Positions 38,685 through 46,329 of a DNA stretch of 64,000 nt are shown here, piece by piece. The DNA is from Streptomyces olindensis. Lineage in GTDB: Bacteria > Actinomycetota > Actinomycetes > Streptomycetales > Streptomycetaceae. The translations under genes were made by a program, and so were the position numbers. Each line of letters starts with the position of its first letter. Within the stretch, counting starts at the first letter, position 1. The notes below the pieces were generated by a model, which ran no database searches, was not told where the DNA came from, and saw nothing but the letters and a program-made list of their open reading frames with translations. Where the stretch lies: positions 248,001 to 312,000 of the forward strand of contig JJOH01000092.1 of the NCBI GenBank assembly GCA_000696115.1. The letters are read 5' to 3'.

Positions 38685-38722
38685 TATCACTCATTCGTGA
38701 CTGTCGTCATGAGTGCGTGATA
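38685..38722. promoter_or_regulatory. palindromic operator upstream of the enoyl-CoA hydratase operon
   Basis: TATCACTCAT at 38685-38694 is mirrored by ATGAGT at 38709-38714 and GTGATA at 38717-38722. Inside is TGACTGTCGTCAT (38698-38710), identical to the element in the divergent ligase/dehydrogenase promoter. ATTCGTGA in the left half equals the core of the E. coli PaaX site. It is placed 55-92 bp before the hydratase start. A PaaX-type operator is the best guess. Confidence 0.55.
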
Positions 38723-38847
38723 GGCCGTCCGGGTAGGACTCCGGTGTGGGTCCGGCGTGACCCGGGCCGGTCACATCCGTCACAGATCGTCCACGCCGAC
38801 GTAACGGCGGGAGCAGCTGCGCGCGGCACGGCGTTCACCTGGGTAAG

Positions 38848-38881
38848 CCGTCGGCAAGGGGGCGAAGGCGCCTCCCGACGG
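38848..38881. other. hairpin in the 320-bp intergenic region
   Basis: CCGTCGG at 38848-38854 pairs with CCGACGG at 38875-38881, and the inner GGGGGCG can pair with CGCCTCC allowing one G-T pair. It lies about 70 bp before the RsbW-like ATPase gene, within the otherwise empty 38631-38950 stretch. Role unknown; attenuation or protein binding is possible. Confidence 0.45.
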
Positions 38882-38933
38882 TGCCCCTGGGACGCCTCGG
38901 AAGAGGGGCGCCGTACCATTCATCAGGTTGAAA

Positions 38934-38947
38934 GCAGGACGTCCTGC
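38934..38947. promoter_or_regulatory. perfect 14-bp palindrome over the ribosome-binding site
   Basis: GCAGGACGTCCTGC, perfectly self-complementary, ends three bases before the ATG of the following gene and includes its only Shine-Dalgarno-like AGGA. A repressor bound here, or the hairpin in the mRNA, would block expression. Confidence 0.55.
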
Positions 38948-38950
38948 TCC

Positions 38951-39406
38951 ATGAACGGACCCGCCTTGTACGAACTCCCCTCAGCCCCCGCCTCCTGGCG
39001 CATCGCGCTGCCGCACACCGCGGCGGCGGTGCCCGTGGCCCGTGCCCTGGTCCGTACGGCGCTGGCCGAGCTGGAGCACGGGGCGGACTGCGACACCGCC
39101 GAGCTGCTCACGGCGGAGCTGGTGGCGAACGCCGTGGAGCACACCCCGGGCGAGACGCCGATAGAGCTGGTCGTGGAGCTGATGCCGTCGGGCTGCCAGG
39201 TGGAGGTGCACGACACCGACCCGGCGCCGCCCGGCGACCTGACCTGTCCGGCCGGCGGGCCGCCCGACCCCTGGCAGGAGCACGGGCGCGGACTGCTGCT
39301 GATCCGCGCCCTGAGCTCGTCCTGCGGCCACCGGCCGACCGAGTCCGGCAAGGCCGTGTGGTTCAGACTGCCCGCGGTACCGGCTCAGCGGCGTCCGTCG
39401 GCCTGA
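38951..39406 (+). CDS. RsbW-like ATP-binding protein (GHKL, anti-sigma-factor type)
   Basis: Encodes 151 aa. It is a lone GHKL ATPase domain: helix VARALVRTALAELEHG, N-box AELLTAELVANAVEHTPG, G1 region VEVHDTDPAPP and G2 HGRGLLLIRALSSSCG. Streptomyces carry many of these, which phosphorylate anti-anti-sigma factors or bind BldG-like partners; the partner here is unknown. Its ribosome site lies in a perfect palindrome. It is convergent with argF with only 12 bp between stops. Confidence 0.9.
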   Translation: MNGPALYELPSAPASWRIALPHTAAAVPVARALVRTALAELEHGADCDTAELLTAELVANAVEHTPGETPIELVVELMPSGCQVEVHDTDPAPPGDLTCPAGGPPDPWQEHGRGLLLIRALSSSCGHRPTESGKAVWFRLPAVPAQRRPSA

Positions 39407-39418
39407 GGCCCGCCGGGT

Positions 39419-40426
39419 TCATCCGAGCGTCGCGACCAGGACCGCCTTGATGGTGTGCATGCGGTTCTCCGCCTCGTCGAAGACCACCGAGTGGGCCGAC
39501 TCGAAGACCTCGTCGGAGACCTCCAGGTACTGCAGGCCGTGCGAGGCGTGGATCTCGCGGCCGACCTTGGTGCCGAGGTCGTGGAAGGCGGGCAGGCAGT
39601 GCAGGAACTTCACGTCCGGGTTGCCGGTGGCGCGCAGGACGTCCATGGTCACGGCGTACGGGGCGAGGGCGGCGATGCGCTCGTCCCAGACCTCCTTCGG
39701 CTCGCCCATGGAGACCCAGACGTCCGTGGCGACGAAGTCGGCGCCGCGGACACCCTCGTCCAGGGTCTCGGTGAGCGTGATGCGGGCGCCGCTGCCCTCG
39801 GCGAGCGCGCGGGCCCGGTCGACGACCTCCTCGGCCGGCCAGTAGGCCTTCGGGGCGACGAGCCGTACGTCCATGCCGAGCAGGGCGCCGGTCACCAGGT
39901 AGGAGTTGCCCATGTTGAAGCGGGCGTCGCCCAGGTAGGCGAAGGTCGTCCCGGTGAGCGGCTTGGCGCAGTGCTCGGTCATGGTCAGCACGTCGGCGAG
40001 CATCTGCGTCGGGTGCCAGTCGTCGGTGAGCCCGTTGTAGACGGGGACCCCGGCGAACGCCGCCAGCTCCTCGACCTTCTGATGGCTGTCGCCCCGGTAC
40101 TCGATCGCGTCGTACATCCGGCCCAGCACCCGCGCGGTGTCCTTGACCGACTCCTTGTGCCCGATCTGCGAGCCGGAGGGGTCGAGGTACGTCGTCGAGG
40201 CGCCCTGGTCGGCGGCCGCGACCTCGAAGGCGCAGCGGGTGCGGGTGGAGGTCTTCTCGAAGATCAGGGCGATGTTCCGGCCGCGCAGGTACGGCGTCTC
40301 CGTCCCGGCCTTCTTGGCGGCCTTCAGCTCGGCGGCCAGCTCGACCAGGCCGCGGAACTCCTCCTGCGTGAAGTCCAGCTCCTTGAGGAAGTGGCGGCCG
40401 GCGAGGGCGGTCGGGACTGTCGCCAT
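39419..40426 (-). CDS. argF: ornithine carbamoyltransferase
   Basis: Encodes 335 aa from the ATG at 40426; an in-frame start at 40453 is less likely. Family motifs: the carbamoyl-phosphate-binding FEKTSTRTRCAFEVAA, the QIGHKESVKDTARVLGRM segment, DDWHPTQMLADVLTM and the ornithine/catalytic loop FLHCLPAFHD. Length matches OTCase. Beside arginine deiminase it probably runs in the catabolic direction (citrulline + phosphate to ornithine + carbamoyl phosphate), but this is inference. It follows arcA by 94 bp on the same strand. Confidence 0.96.
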   Translation of the reverse strand: MATVPTALAGRHFLKELDFTQEEFRGLVELAAELKAAKKAGTETPYLRGRNIALIFEKTSTRTRCAFEVAAADQGASTTYLDPSGSQIGHKESVKDTARVLGRMYDAIEYRGDSHQKVEELAAFAGVPVYNGLTDDWHPTQMLADVLTMTEHCAKPLTGTTFAYLGDARFNMGNSYLVTGALLGMDVRLVAPKAYWPAEEVVDRARALAEGSGARITLTETLDEGVRGADFVATDVWVSMGEPKEVWDERIAALAPYAVTMDVLRATGNPDVKFLHCLPAFHDLGTKVGREIHASHGLQYLEVSDEVFESAHSVVFDEAENRMHTIKAVLVATLG

Positions 40427-40462
40427 GGGGGCGCTCCAGGGATACGGGGACACAGACTCCTG

Positions 40463-40493
40463 GAATACTATACGAAGCTCAGCATGTATATAC
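40463..40493. promoter_or_regulatory. AT-rich promoter/possible ArgR-type site upstream of argF
   Basis: The only AT-rich patch of this area. On the minus strand TATAGT (40472-40467) is a good -10 about 40 bp from the argF start. GTATATAC (40486-40493) is a perfect palindrome that overlaps where a -35/regulator site would lie. The paired GTATA units resemble arginine-repressor half-sites loosely; no firm consensus match. Confidence 0.4.
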
Positions 40494-40520
40494 GGGACGC
40501 CGGCCCGGGACCGGAGGCCG

Positions 40521-41744
40521 CTACACCGCCTCCCGTTCCACGGGGCAGCTCATGCACCGCGGCCCGCCCCTCCCCCGCCCCAGCTCACTGCCCGGGATCT
40601 CTATCACCTCGATGCCCTGTTTGCGCAGGTGGGTGTTGGTGGTGGCGTTCCGCTCGTAGGCGACCACGACGCCCGGCTCGACGGCCAGGACGTTGCAGCC
40701 GTCGTCCCACTGCTCGCGCTCGGCCGCGTGCACGTCCTGGGTGGCGGTCAGCACCCGGATCTCGTTCAGGCCGAGCGCGGCGGCGATCGCGCGGTGCATG
40801 TGCTCCGGCGGATGGTCGGTGACCTTCAGCTCCTTCTCGCCGACGCCCGGCTCGATGGTGTACGAGCGGAGCATGCCGAGACCCGCGTACTGGGTGAAGG
40901 TGTCGCCGTCGACCATCGTCATCACGGTGTCGAGGTGCATGAAGGCGCGCCGCTTGGGCATGTCCAGGGCCACGATCGTCTCGGCGGAACCGGCCGCGAA
41001 CAGCTTGTGCGCGAGCATCTCGACGGCCTGGGGCGTGGTGCGCTCGCTCATGCCGATGAGCACCGCCCCGTTGCCGATGACGAGGACGTCCCCGCCCTCG
41101 ATGGTCGACGGGTAGTCGGGCTGCCCCTCGGACCAGACGTGGAAGTCCTCGTCCCGGAACAGCGGGTGGTGCCGGTAGATCGCCTCGAAGTGCACGGTCT
41201 CGCGCTGCCGGGCGGGCCAGCGCATGGCGTTGATGGAGACGCCGTCGTAGATCCAGGCGGAGGTGTCGCGGGTGAAGAGGTGGTTGGGCAGGGGGCCCAG
41301 CAGGAAGTCGTCCAGTTCCATGACGTGGAAGCGCACGGAGGTCGGCTCCGGGTGGACGTCCAGGAACTCGCGTTTCGTCATGCCGCCGACCAGCACCTCG
41401 GCCAGGTCGCGGGCGGGCAGCGTCTCGAAGGCGGCTCTCAGGTGGTCGGTGGCGAGGGGGCCGTACTCCTTCTCGTCGAAGACCCGGTCCAGGACGAGGG
41501 ATCTGGCCTCCGGGACCTCGAGCGTCTCGGCCAGCAGGTCACCGAAGAGGTGGACGGTGACGCCCCGGTCGCGCAGCACGTCGGCGAACCCGTCGTGCTC
41601 GGCGCGGGCCCTGCGCACCCACAGCACGTCGTCGAAGAGCAGCGAGGTCTTGTTGCTGGGGGTGAGCCTTTTGAGCTCGAGATCGGGCCGGTGCAGGATG
41701 ACACGGCGCAGCCGCCCGGCCTCGGAGTGGACGTGGTATGCCAT
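40521..41744 (-). CDS. arcA: arginine deiminase
   Basis: Encodes 407 aa from the ATG at 41744; the frame is open upstream into the next gene. Motifs: the N-terminal substrate loop LKRLTPSNKTSLLFDDV, FTRDTSAWIYDG, ADI catalytic Glu/His region AFMHLDTVMTMVDGDTF, and near the C-terminus GGPRCMSCPVERE with nucleophile Cys397. It hydrolyses arginine to citrulline and ammonia, the first step of the ADI pathway. No carbamate kinase or arginine/ornithine antiporter gene is present here. Its product feeds the neighbouring OTCase. Confidence 0.97.
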   Translation of the reverse strand: MAYHVHSEAGRLRRVILHRPDLELKRLTPSNKTSLLFDDVLWVRRARAEHDGFADVLRDRGVTVHLFGDLLAETLEVPEARSLVLDRVFDEKEYGPLATDHLRAAFETLPARDLAEVLVGGMTKREFLDVHPEPTSVRFHVMELDDFLLGPLPNHLFTRDTSAWIYDGVSINAMRWPARQRETVHFEAIYRHHPLFRDEDFHVWSEGQPDYPSTIEGGDVLVIGNGAVLIGMSERTTPQAVEMLAHKLFAAGSAETIVALDMPKRRAFMHLDTVMTMVDGDTFTQYAGLGMLRSYTIEPGVGEKELKVTDHPPEHMHRAIAAALGLNEIRVLTATQDVHAAEREQWDDGCNVLAVEPGVVVAYERNATTNTHLRKQGIEVIEIPGSELGRGRGGPRCMSCPVEREAV

Positions 41745-41845
41745 GCCTCCATCCTGACCACCTCGGGCCGACTTGACTCGCTGGTCGCCCGTTTCCGCCC
41801 GACTCTTGTTCGTGTCTGTCTGACGACAATCGGTCGGCTTCCGGG

Positions 41846-43537
41846 TCATCCGCTGGGCAGCGGCTGGAGCAGCTCCGGCCGTGCCAGCATGCGCCGCGTC
41901 TCCCGCCCCGGGTCGAGCACGGCCCGGGCGACGATCCACCCGGCGAGGGCGTGCGGCTCGGCGGGGTCGGCGGCCAGCCGCTCGGCGTAGCGGGCGAGCG
42001 CGGCGGCCGCGTCCCCGGCGGCGAGGTGCTCGTCGGCGGTGTGCGGGGCGCGGGAGCGCGCGGCGAAGGCGTGGGTGCGGACGTCGGGCCAGGGGGCGCG
42101 GTCGCGGCGGAAGCGAGGGCCGTCCGACGGCGGCTCGACCGCGGGGTCGACGTTGCGCAGGCGCCACTCGGTGCGGTGCAGGGCCGCGGCCGTGCGGGCC
42201 CGGGTCAGGGCGGCGGGCGGCACCGGTTCGCGCAGCCAGGTGTCGAGCGTGCGGGCCAGCCCGGACACCAGAGCCCGGCCGGGCATGGTCAGCCGGCCGC
42301 TGGTCAGCAGGGTGCGCACGGCCAGACGGCTCTGCAGGCGGCGCAGGGCGAAGAAGTAGGCGGCCCGCTCGGCCGCCTCGCCCCCCTCCGCCTCGGCCAG
42401 CCGGTCCCGCCAGAAGCCCGCGACACCGGTGAAGGCGTAGGCGCCGTGCAGCAGGCCGGTGAGGTGGCGGGGGTCGGTGCGCCAGGGGGCGTAGTAGCGC
42501 TCGGCACGGTCGTCCTCCAGCAGCGGGAACAGGTGGAGGAGGGCGGCCAGCTTGCTGTGCTGGAGTTCGTGCACCAGGGTTTCGGCGAGGGCGAGCGCGG
42601 AGGCCGGGCGGACGATGAGCATGCCGCCGAAGGAGTCGCCGCTGGAGGCCGACACCTGGACGAACGGCAGCGCCGGCGGGCTGACCGCGGTGCGTCCGAA
42701 GGGCACGATCGCCCGGATCATGCCCGGGTCGACCCGGCCCGGCCCCGGCGGCCCCGGGCGGGCGAGGATCCGCACGGCCTCGCCGAACAGCCGCTGCCAC
42801 TCCCGTGCCTCGTCCTCGTCGAGCCGGGCGGGGGGCAGGTGGTCGTCGAGATCGCGGTAGGGGTCGAGGTCTTCGAGCACCACCGTGGCGGCTTCGCCGT
42901 CGGGGCGGGTGTGGGTGAGGGTGCGCAGCGGGAGCCAGGTGTCCCCGTCGGCGGCGGTGCGCTGCCGCAGCGGACGGCAGGTCACCCGCACCGAGCCGTT
43001 CGTACGGCCCGGCCCGGTGACCGTCAGCTCTCCCCCGGCGGTCGTGGCCCGGCCGACCGCCAGGCCCCTTCTGGCATCGGGGAGTCGGACCATCCCGAGC
43101 CCGGGCAGGTGCAGCCGGCCGCTGGTCAGCGGAACACCGAGCGCCGTCTCGGTGCCCCCGTGCACGGAGGCCGACAGGGCCAGCGCGCTCAGGTGGCCCG
43201 CCTCCGCCCACAGCGGCGGCCCGCTCGCCGTGCCGTGCACCCGGCGCAGCATGTGGGACATCCAGCCACCGGTCGCCGGGGCCAGCAGCAGGCGTTCGAC
43301 CGGCTCGGGTGACTTCTCGGCCGCTTCCTTGAGCACCCGCCAGGCCTCGGTGACCGGGGTGAGGGGTGTGGGCAGGGCGCCGAGATGGTCGAGGAGGGTG
43401 CGCAGGAGCAGCAAGCGCCGGGCGCGCTCGGCTCGTTCGAGGAAGGCGACGGCCGCCGCCGAGCCACCTCCGGCGGCCAGCTCCGCGAAGAGCCGGTCCG
43501 GCATGCGGAGTGGAGCGAGGTGCTGCTCGCTGGTCAT
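41846..43537 (-). CDS. HExxH-motif peptide-modifying protein (aKG-HExxH-type peptide beta-hydroxylase family)
   Basis: Encodes 563 aa. The defining motif LVHELQHSKLAALL gives His323-Glu324-x-x-His327. It sits after SFGGMLIVRPASALALAE, the block typical of the 'mod_HExxH' family (TIGR04267, from memory). These enzymes are linked to FxSxx-COOH peptide systems, and relatives were recently described as 2-oxoglutarate-dependent peptide beta-hydroxylases. The C-terminal half holds helices and a short TPR-like end (DEHLAAGDAAAALARYAERL). It is last in the minus-strand locus, 92 bp after the small peptide gene with a hairpin between. Substrate is inferred to be that peptide. Confidence 0.85.
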   Translation of the reverse strand: MTSEQHLAPLRMPDRLFAELAAGGGSAAAVAFLERAERARRLLLLRTLLDHLGALPTPLTPVTEAWRVLKEAAEKSPEPVERLLLAPATGGWMSHMLRRVHGTASGPPLWAEAGHLSALALSASVHGGTETALGVPLTSGRLHLPGLGMVRLPDARRGLAVGRATTAGGELTVTGPGRTNGSVRVTCRPLRQRTAADGDTWLPLRTLTHTRPDGEAATVVLEDLDPYRDLDDHLPPARLDEDEAREWQRLFGEAVRILARPGPPGPGRVDPGMIRAIVPFGRTAVSPPALPFVQVSASSGDSFGGMLIVRPASALALAETLVHELQHSKLAALLHLFPLLEDDRAERYYAPWRTDPRHLTGLLHGAYAFTGVAGFWRDRLAEAEGGEAAERAAYFFALRRLQSRLAVRTLLTSGRLTMPGRALVSGLARTLDTWLREPVPPAALTRARTAAALHRTEWRLRNVDPAVEPPSDGPRFRRDRAPWPDVRTHAFAARSRAPHTADEHLAAGDAAAALARYAERLAADPAEPHALAGWIVARAVLDPGRETRRMLARPELLQPLPSG

Positions 43538-43576
43538 CGTCGCGGGCCTCCGGTCGCTTGGCGGACATGCACGGGA

Positions 43577-43605
43577 CCCGGTGCGCGTGCGGGTGTCGCA
43601 CCGGG
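43577..43605. other. strong hairpin between peptide gene and HExxH gene
   Basis: CCCGGTGCG at 43577-43585 pairs perfectly with CGCACCGGG at 43597-43605 around an 11-base loop. It lies between the stop of the small peptide gene (43630) and the enzyme start (43537). Such hairpins can stabilise precursor-peptide mRNA or partly terminate transcription. Confidence 0.65.
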
Positions 43606-43629
43606 GGCTGCCGTCGGGACGGTCGGCGG

Positions 43630-43860
43630 CTAGTCTGCTCGGGCGCCTGAGCCCTCACCGCTCCTCATGCTGCTGCGGGCGCGCAGTACCTCGGTCAGCA
43701 GGCGCGTGCCGGGGGGCAGGGCGGGGAGACCGTCCACGGCGCTCAGGGGCAGCGCCGCCAGGTCCGCCAGATCGGATTCCCAGACATCGGTCCCCGAGGT
43801 GGCGACGACCGGATCGGGTGCGGCGGCTCCGGCGTGGTGCAGAACGGGCGGCTGGTCCAA
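43630..43860 (-). CDS. small FxsA-like precursor peptide without FxSxx tail
   Basis: About 76 aa if begun at the TTG at 43860, which has GGGGGAG four bases upstream; the frame is open to 43971, so the start is uncertain. The middle reads DLADLAALPLSAVDGLPALP followed by RLLTEVLRAR. This is the leader pattern of FxSxx-COOH (FxsA) peptides: acidic, then L-P-L and V-L-x-R. The C-terminus is SMRSGEGSGARAD rather than F-x-S-x-x. It lies between the caspase-like gene and the HExxH enzyme, where a modified substrate would be expected. It could instead be a small regulatory subunit. Confidence 0.65.
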   Translation of the reverse strand: MDQPPVLHHAGAAAPDPVVATSGTDVWESDLADLAALPLSAVDGLPALPPGTRLLTEVLRARSSMRSGEGSGARAD

Positions 43861-43957
43861 GGTGCTCCCCCTTCTCGCACGGTGGCACGCGATGCCCCGT
43901 GTTTTTCCATCATGGCCATTTACCCCGGGGGCGAAAACCGTACGATCACGCCACTGA

Positions 43958-45085
43958 TCACTGGCGATCAAGCCGACGCGCCGATGCGGGTGCCAACTCG
44001 GCCAGCGCAGCCGCGAGTTCGGCCTTCAGTTCCGGGTCGTCGTCGACGGACACCACGGCGTCGAACAGGTCCCACAGTGCCTCCGGGTTCCGCCGGGCGA
44101 GCCCGCTGACGATGTTGACGACATCGGTGCGCGCCCTGCTGTGACGGCGCAGCACGGCTGTGACACGGGAGTTCAGCGCGGAGACGACCGTCTGGCGTTC
44201 CTCGGGGTCGGTCATCAGGGGATAGGCGAGGAGGGCTTCCACGACCCGCTGCATCGCTGTGAGGGGGCGCGGCACGATGGGCGGCACGGCCGGGGGCAGG
44301 GTCTCGACGCGATCCGGGCCCTGGAGCCGGATCTCGGGATGCTGAAGAGTACGGCCCTCTTCCCTGAGGGCCGCGATGCGCGCCCGAACGGCCGGAAACA
44401 ATTCCTCCGGATCGGGCGGGGCGGGCAGAACGGCCGCCCGATCGGCCAGCAGACCCAGCAGGACGTCGGAGAACAGGCCGGTGGCACGGACCGGGTCGTT
44501 GGCCGCCGCCCTGCCCCTGCCCGCGGCGCGCAGCACGGTCTGCCGGTGCGCATGGGTGGGCCGGCCCACGGGCAGGGCGTCGGCGGGCAGCGCCTCCCGG
44601 AAGGCGAGGTCCTCCTCGAAGGTCTCGCAGGCGTCCACGATCCACATCTGTTCACGCAGTCCCGGCACGGCGTCACCCGCGTACCGGGCGAGCGCGGAGT
44701 CCAGGTCGATGCCCACCTTGTCGGTGACGCCCGCGTCCGCGCAGAACAGCCGGAGCCGCCCGGCCCGGTCCAGCACACCGTGGCCGCCCCACCAGACCCA
44801 CAGCACGTCCCCTTCGGCCAGGGAGAGTTCACGGACGAGGACCCGGCGCAGGGTCGCCTGGTCCGCACGCTCGTACGGGACCTGCGGGTCGTACGACGGC
44901 AGAGGTGCCAGGTGCAGCCGGAGTCGGGACTCCGGCACCCCGGCGTCCCGCAGCAGCCGCCGGAATCGCACGGCGTCCCGGGCGGGCCCGGGCAGCCGCC
45001 AGGTGTCACCGGCCTCGTAGGCCTCGATGCCGACGATCAGGGCGTGCACCCGGGCCGGGTCGAGGGGCGGCATGGGCCCGGTCAC
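43958..45085 (-). CDS. caspase-like (C14) protease with C-terminal effector-associated domain
   Basis: Encodes 375 aa from a GTG overlapping the hydrolase stop (GTGA). The caspase fold has ALIVGIEAYEAGDTW, the catalytic His102 in WVWWGGHGVLD and Cys153 in MWIVDACETF. From about residue 285 an all-helical domain (MQRVVEALLAYPLMTDPEER, NSRVTAVLRRH, LWDLFDAVVSVDDDPEL) resembles the effector-associated domain EAD2. A similar domain opens the VMAP protein at 53452. EADs are adaptors that recruit the effector to its signalling complex. Proteolysis on activation is expected; targets are unknown. Confidence 0.88.
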   Translation of the reverse strand: MTGPMPPLDPARVHALIVGIEAYEAGDTWRLPGPARDAVRFRRLLRDAGVPESRLRLHLAPLPSYDPQVPYERADQATLRRVLVRELSLAEGDVLWVWWGGHGVLDRAGRLRLFCADAGVTDKVGIDLDSALARYAGDAVPGLREQMWIVDACETFEEDLAFREALPADALPVGRPTHAHRQTVLRAAGRGRAAANDPVRATGLFSDVLLGLLADRAAVLPAPPDPEELFPAVRARIAALREEGRTLQHPEIRLQGPDRVETLPPAVPPIVPRPLTAMQRVVEALLAYPLMTDPEERQTVVSALNSRVTAVLRRHSRARTDVVNIVSGLARRNPEALWDLFDAVVSVDDDPELKAELAAALAELAPASARRLDRQ

Positions 45086-46242
45086 GGCAGGTGGTCCACG
45101 ATGTGGCGGTACACGGCCGGGTTGGTCCAGTAGGCACTGTGCGCGGCGGGGAACGGCTGACCGCTGTCGACGGGGACGTCGGTGACCCGCCCCGGGAAGA
45201 GTTCCGCGCCGAGATGGCCGAGCAGGTCGCGCGGGTCGTACAGGTTCAGCCAGGCGGGGACGTGCGGCGGCAGGGGCTCGGGGTGCTCGAGCGACGGCAG
45301 GGAGCCCGACTCGTAGAGGAACGGCCCCTGGGATCCGGCCGTCACCAGGAGGCCGACCTGGGGCAGCGGGGCGGAGATCAGTGTGTCCAGGGCGATGATG
45401 CCGCCGAGACTGTGACCGACCACGGCGACGGGCGGCTCCAGGCCGGCGACCAGGGCGCGCAGGCCGGCCCGGAAGGCCGCGCCCCGGCTCAGGTAGCGCA
45501 GGATGTCACCGGCGGCGGGGTGGGCGGCCTCGGTGAGGGCCCGGCGGCGGCGTTCGACGGCCCGCGAGGCCGCCGCTCCCGCCGTCCGCAGCAGCCAGGT
45601 GCGCACTCCCCGCTCCGTACCCCGGGGCGGCGCGCCGAGGGCCTCGGCGATCCGGTCGGTGACGGCGTCCCGCGTCTCACCGACCGGTACGAGCGGGGAG
45701 TCGGCTTCGAGGGCGTCGGATATGAGGCGCGCGGTCAGGGAGCGGGCCGCGACGACGGCGAGGTCCGCCGGGTCGAGGGCGTCGGCGGCGGGACCGAGCA
45801 GGGGGTGTGCGGCCAGGCCGGTGGCGGCCCGGGCCAGTCCGGGGCCCGCCTCGGCTCCCGGTTCGTCGCCCCGGGCGGCGAGTGCGGTGAGCAGCGCGCG
45901 GATGTGCTGCTGCGGCGGTACGGTGCCGGGCGGACGTTCGACGACCGGGCCGGCCTCGGCGGCCACCGAGGCCAGTTCGGCGTACGGGTCGGCGTAGAGG
46001 ACGGCCCACGCCGTGGTCGTCTCGTCCCCCGGGTCCGAACCGGGACCGCGCGTGGTGCCGGACCGGGGCGGCAGGCTGGCGCCGCCGGCCGCGAGTCTGG
46101 CACCGTGTGCCGCGCCCCAGTCGTAAGGCACGACCTCCAGCCCGCCGCGCTGTGCGGCCAGCCCGGCCGCGACGCGCCCCACCAGCGCCGAGAATCCGGG
46201 TTCACGCACCCCGGTTCCGTGAACGAAGACGACCGCCGTCAT
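45082..46242 (-). CDS. alpha/beta hydrolase
   Basis: Encodes 386 aa from the ATG at 46242. It begins TAVVFVHGTGVREPGFSALV (oxyanion HG) and has the nucleophile elbow VVGHSLGGIIALD with Ser278. A late YDPRDLLGHL supplies a likely Asp and a His follows in PAAHSAYW or RHIVDHLP. A long alpha-helical insert (about 100-250) separates the first strand block from the elbow. No signal peptide is present, so it acts in the cytoplasm. It is coupled to the caspase gene by overlap. A lipase/esterase effector or a regulator is possible. Confidence 0.85.
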   Translation of the reverse strand: MTAVVFVHGTGVREPGFSALVGRVAAGLAAQRGGLEVVPYDWGAAHGARLAAGGASLPPRSGTTRGPGSDPGDETTTAWAVLYADPYAELASVAAEAGPVVERPPGTVPPQQHIRALLTALAARGDEPGAEAGPGLARAATGLAAHPLLGPAADALDPADLAVVAARSLTARLISDALEADSPLVPVGETRDAVTDRIAEALGAPPRGTERGVRTWLLRTAGAAASRAVERRRRALTEAAHPAAGDILRYLSRGAAFRAGLRALVAGLEPPVAVVGHSLGGIIALDTLISAPLPQVGLLVTAGSQGPFLYESGSLPSLEHPEPLPPHVPAWLNLYDPRDLLGHLGAELFPGRVTDVPVDSGQPFPAAHSAYWTNPAVYRHIVDHLP

Positions 46243-46329
46243 GCGCCCCCCGTGACGTGATGACCTTTGCTGCCTCAACCTCCTTTCACCATAGGGAGGT
46301 TGAGGACAGTCAGACAGACGCGGCCCGTG

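Noticed and set aside
38723..38933. Small gene in the 320-bp gap
   Set aside because: No frame with a ribosome site and Streptomyces codon bias; only palindromes were supportable.
41745..43658. Extension of arcA to 1045 residues
   Set aside because: The added region is a shadow of the HExxH gene; ADI homology starts at MAYHVHSE.
43655..43888. Alternative 77-residue frame overlapping the small peptide
   Set aside because: Arg/Pro/Gly-rich out-of-frame reading; the FxsA-like pattern is only in the 43630 frame.
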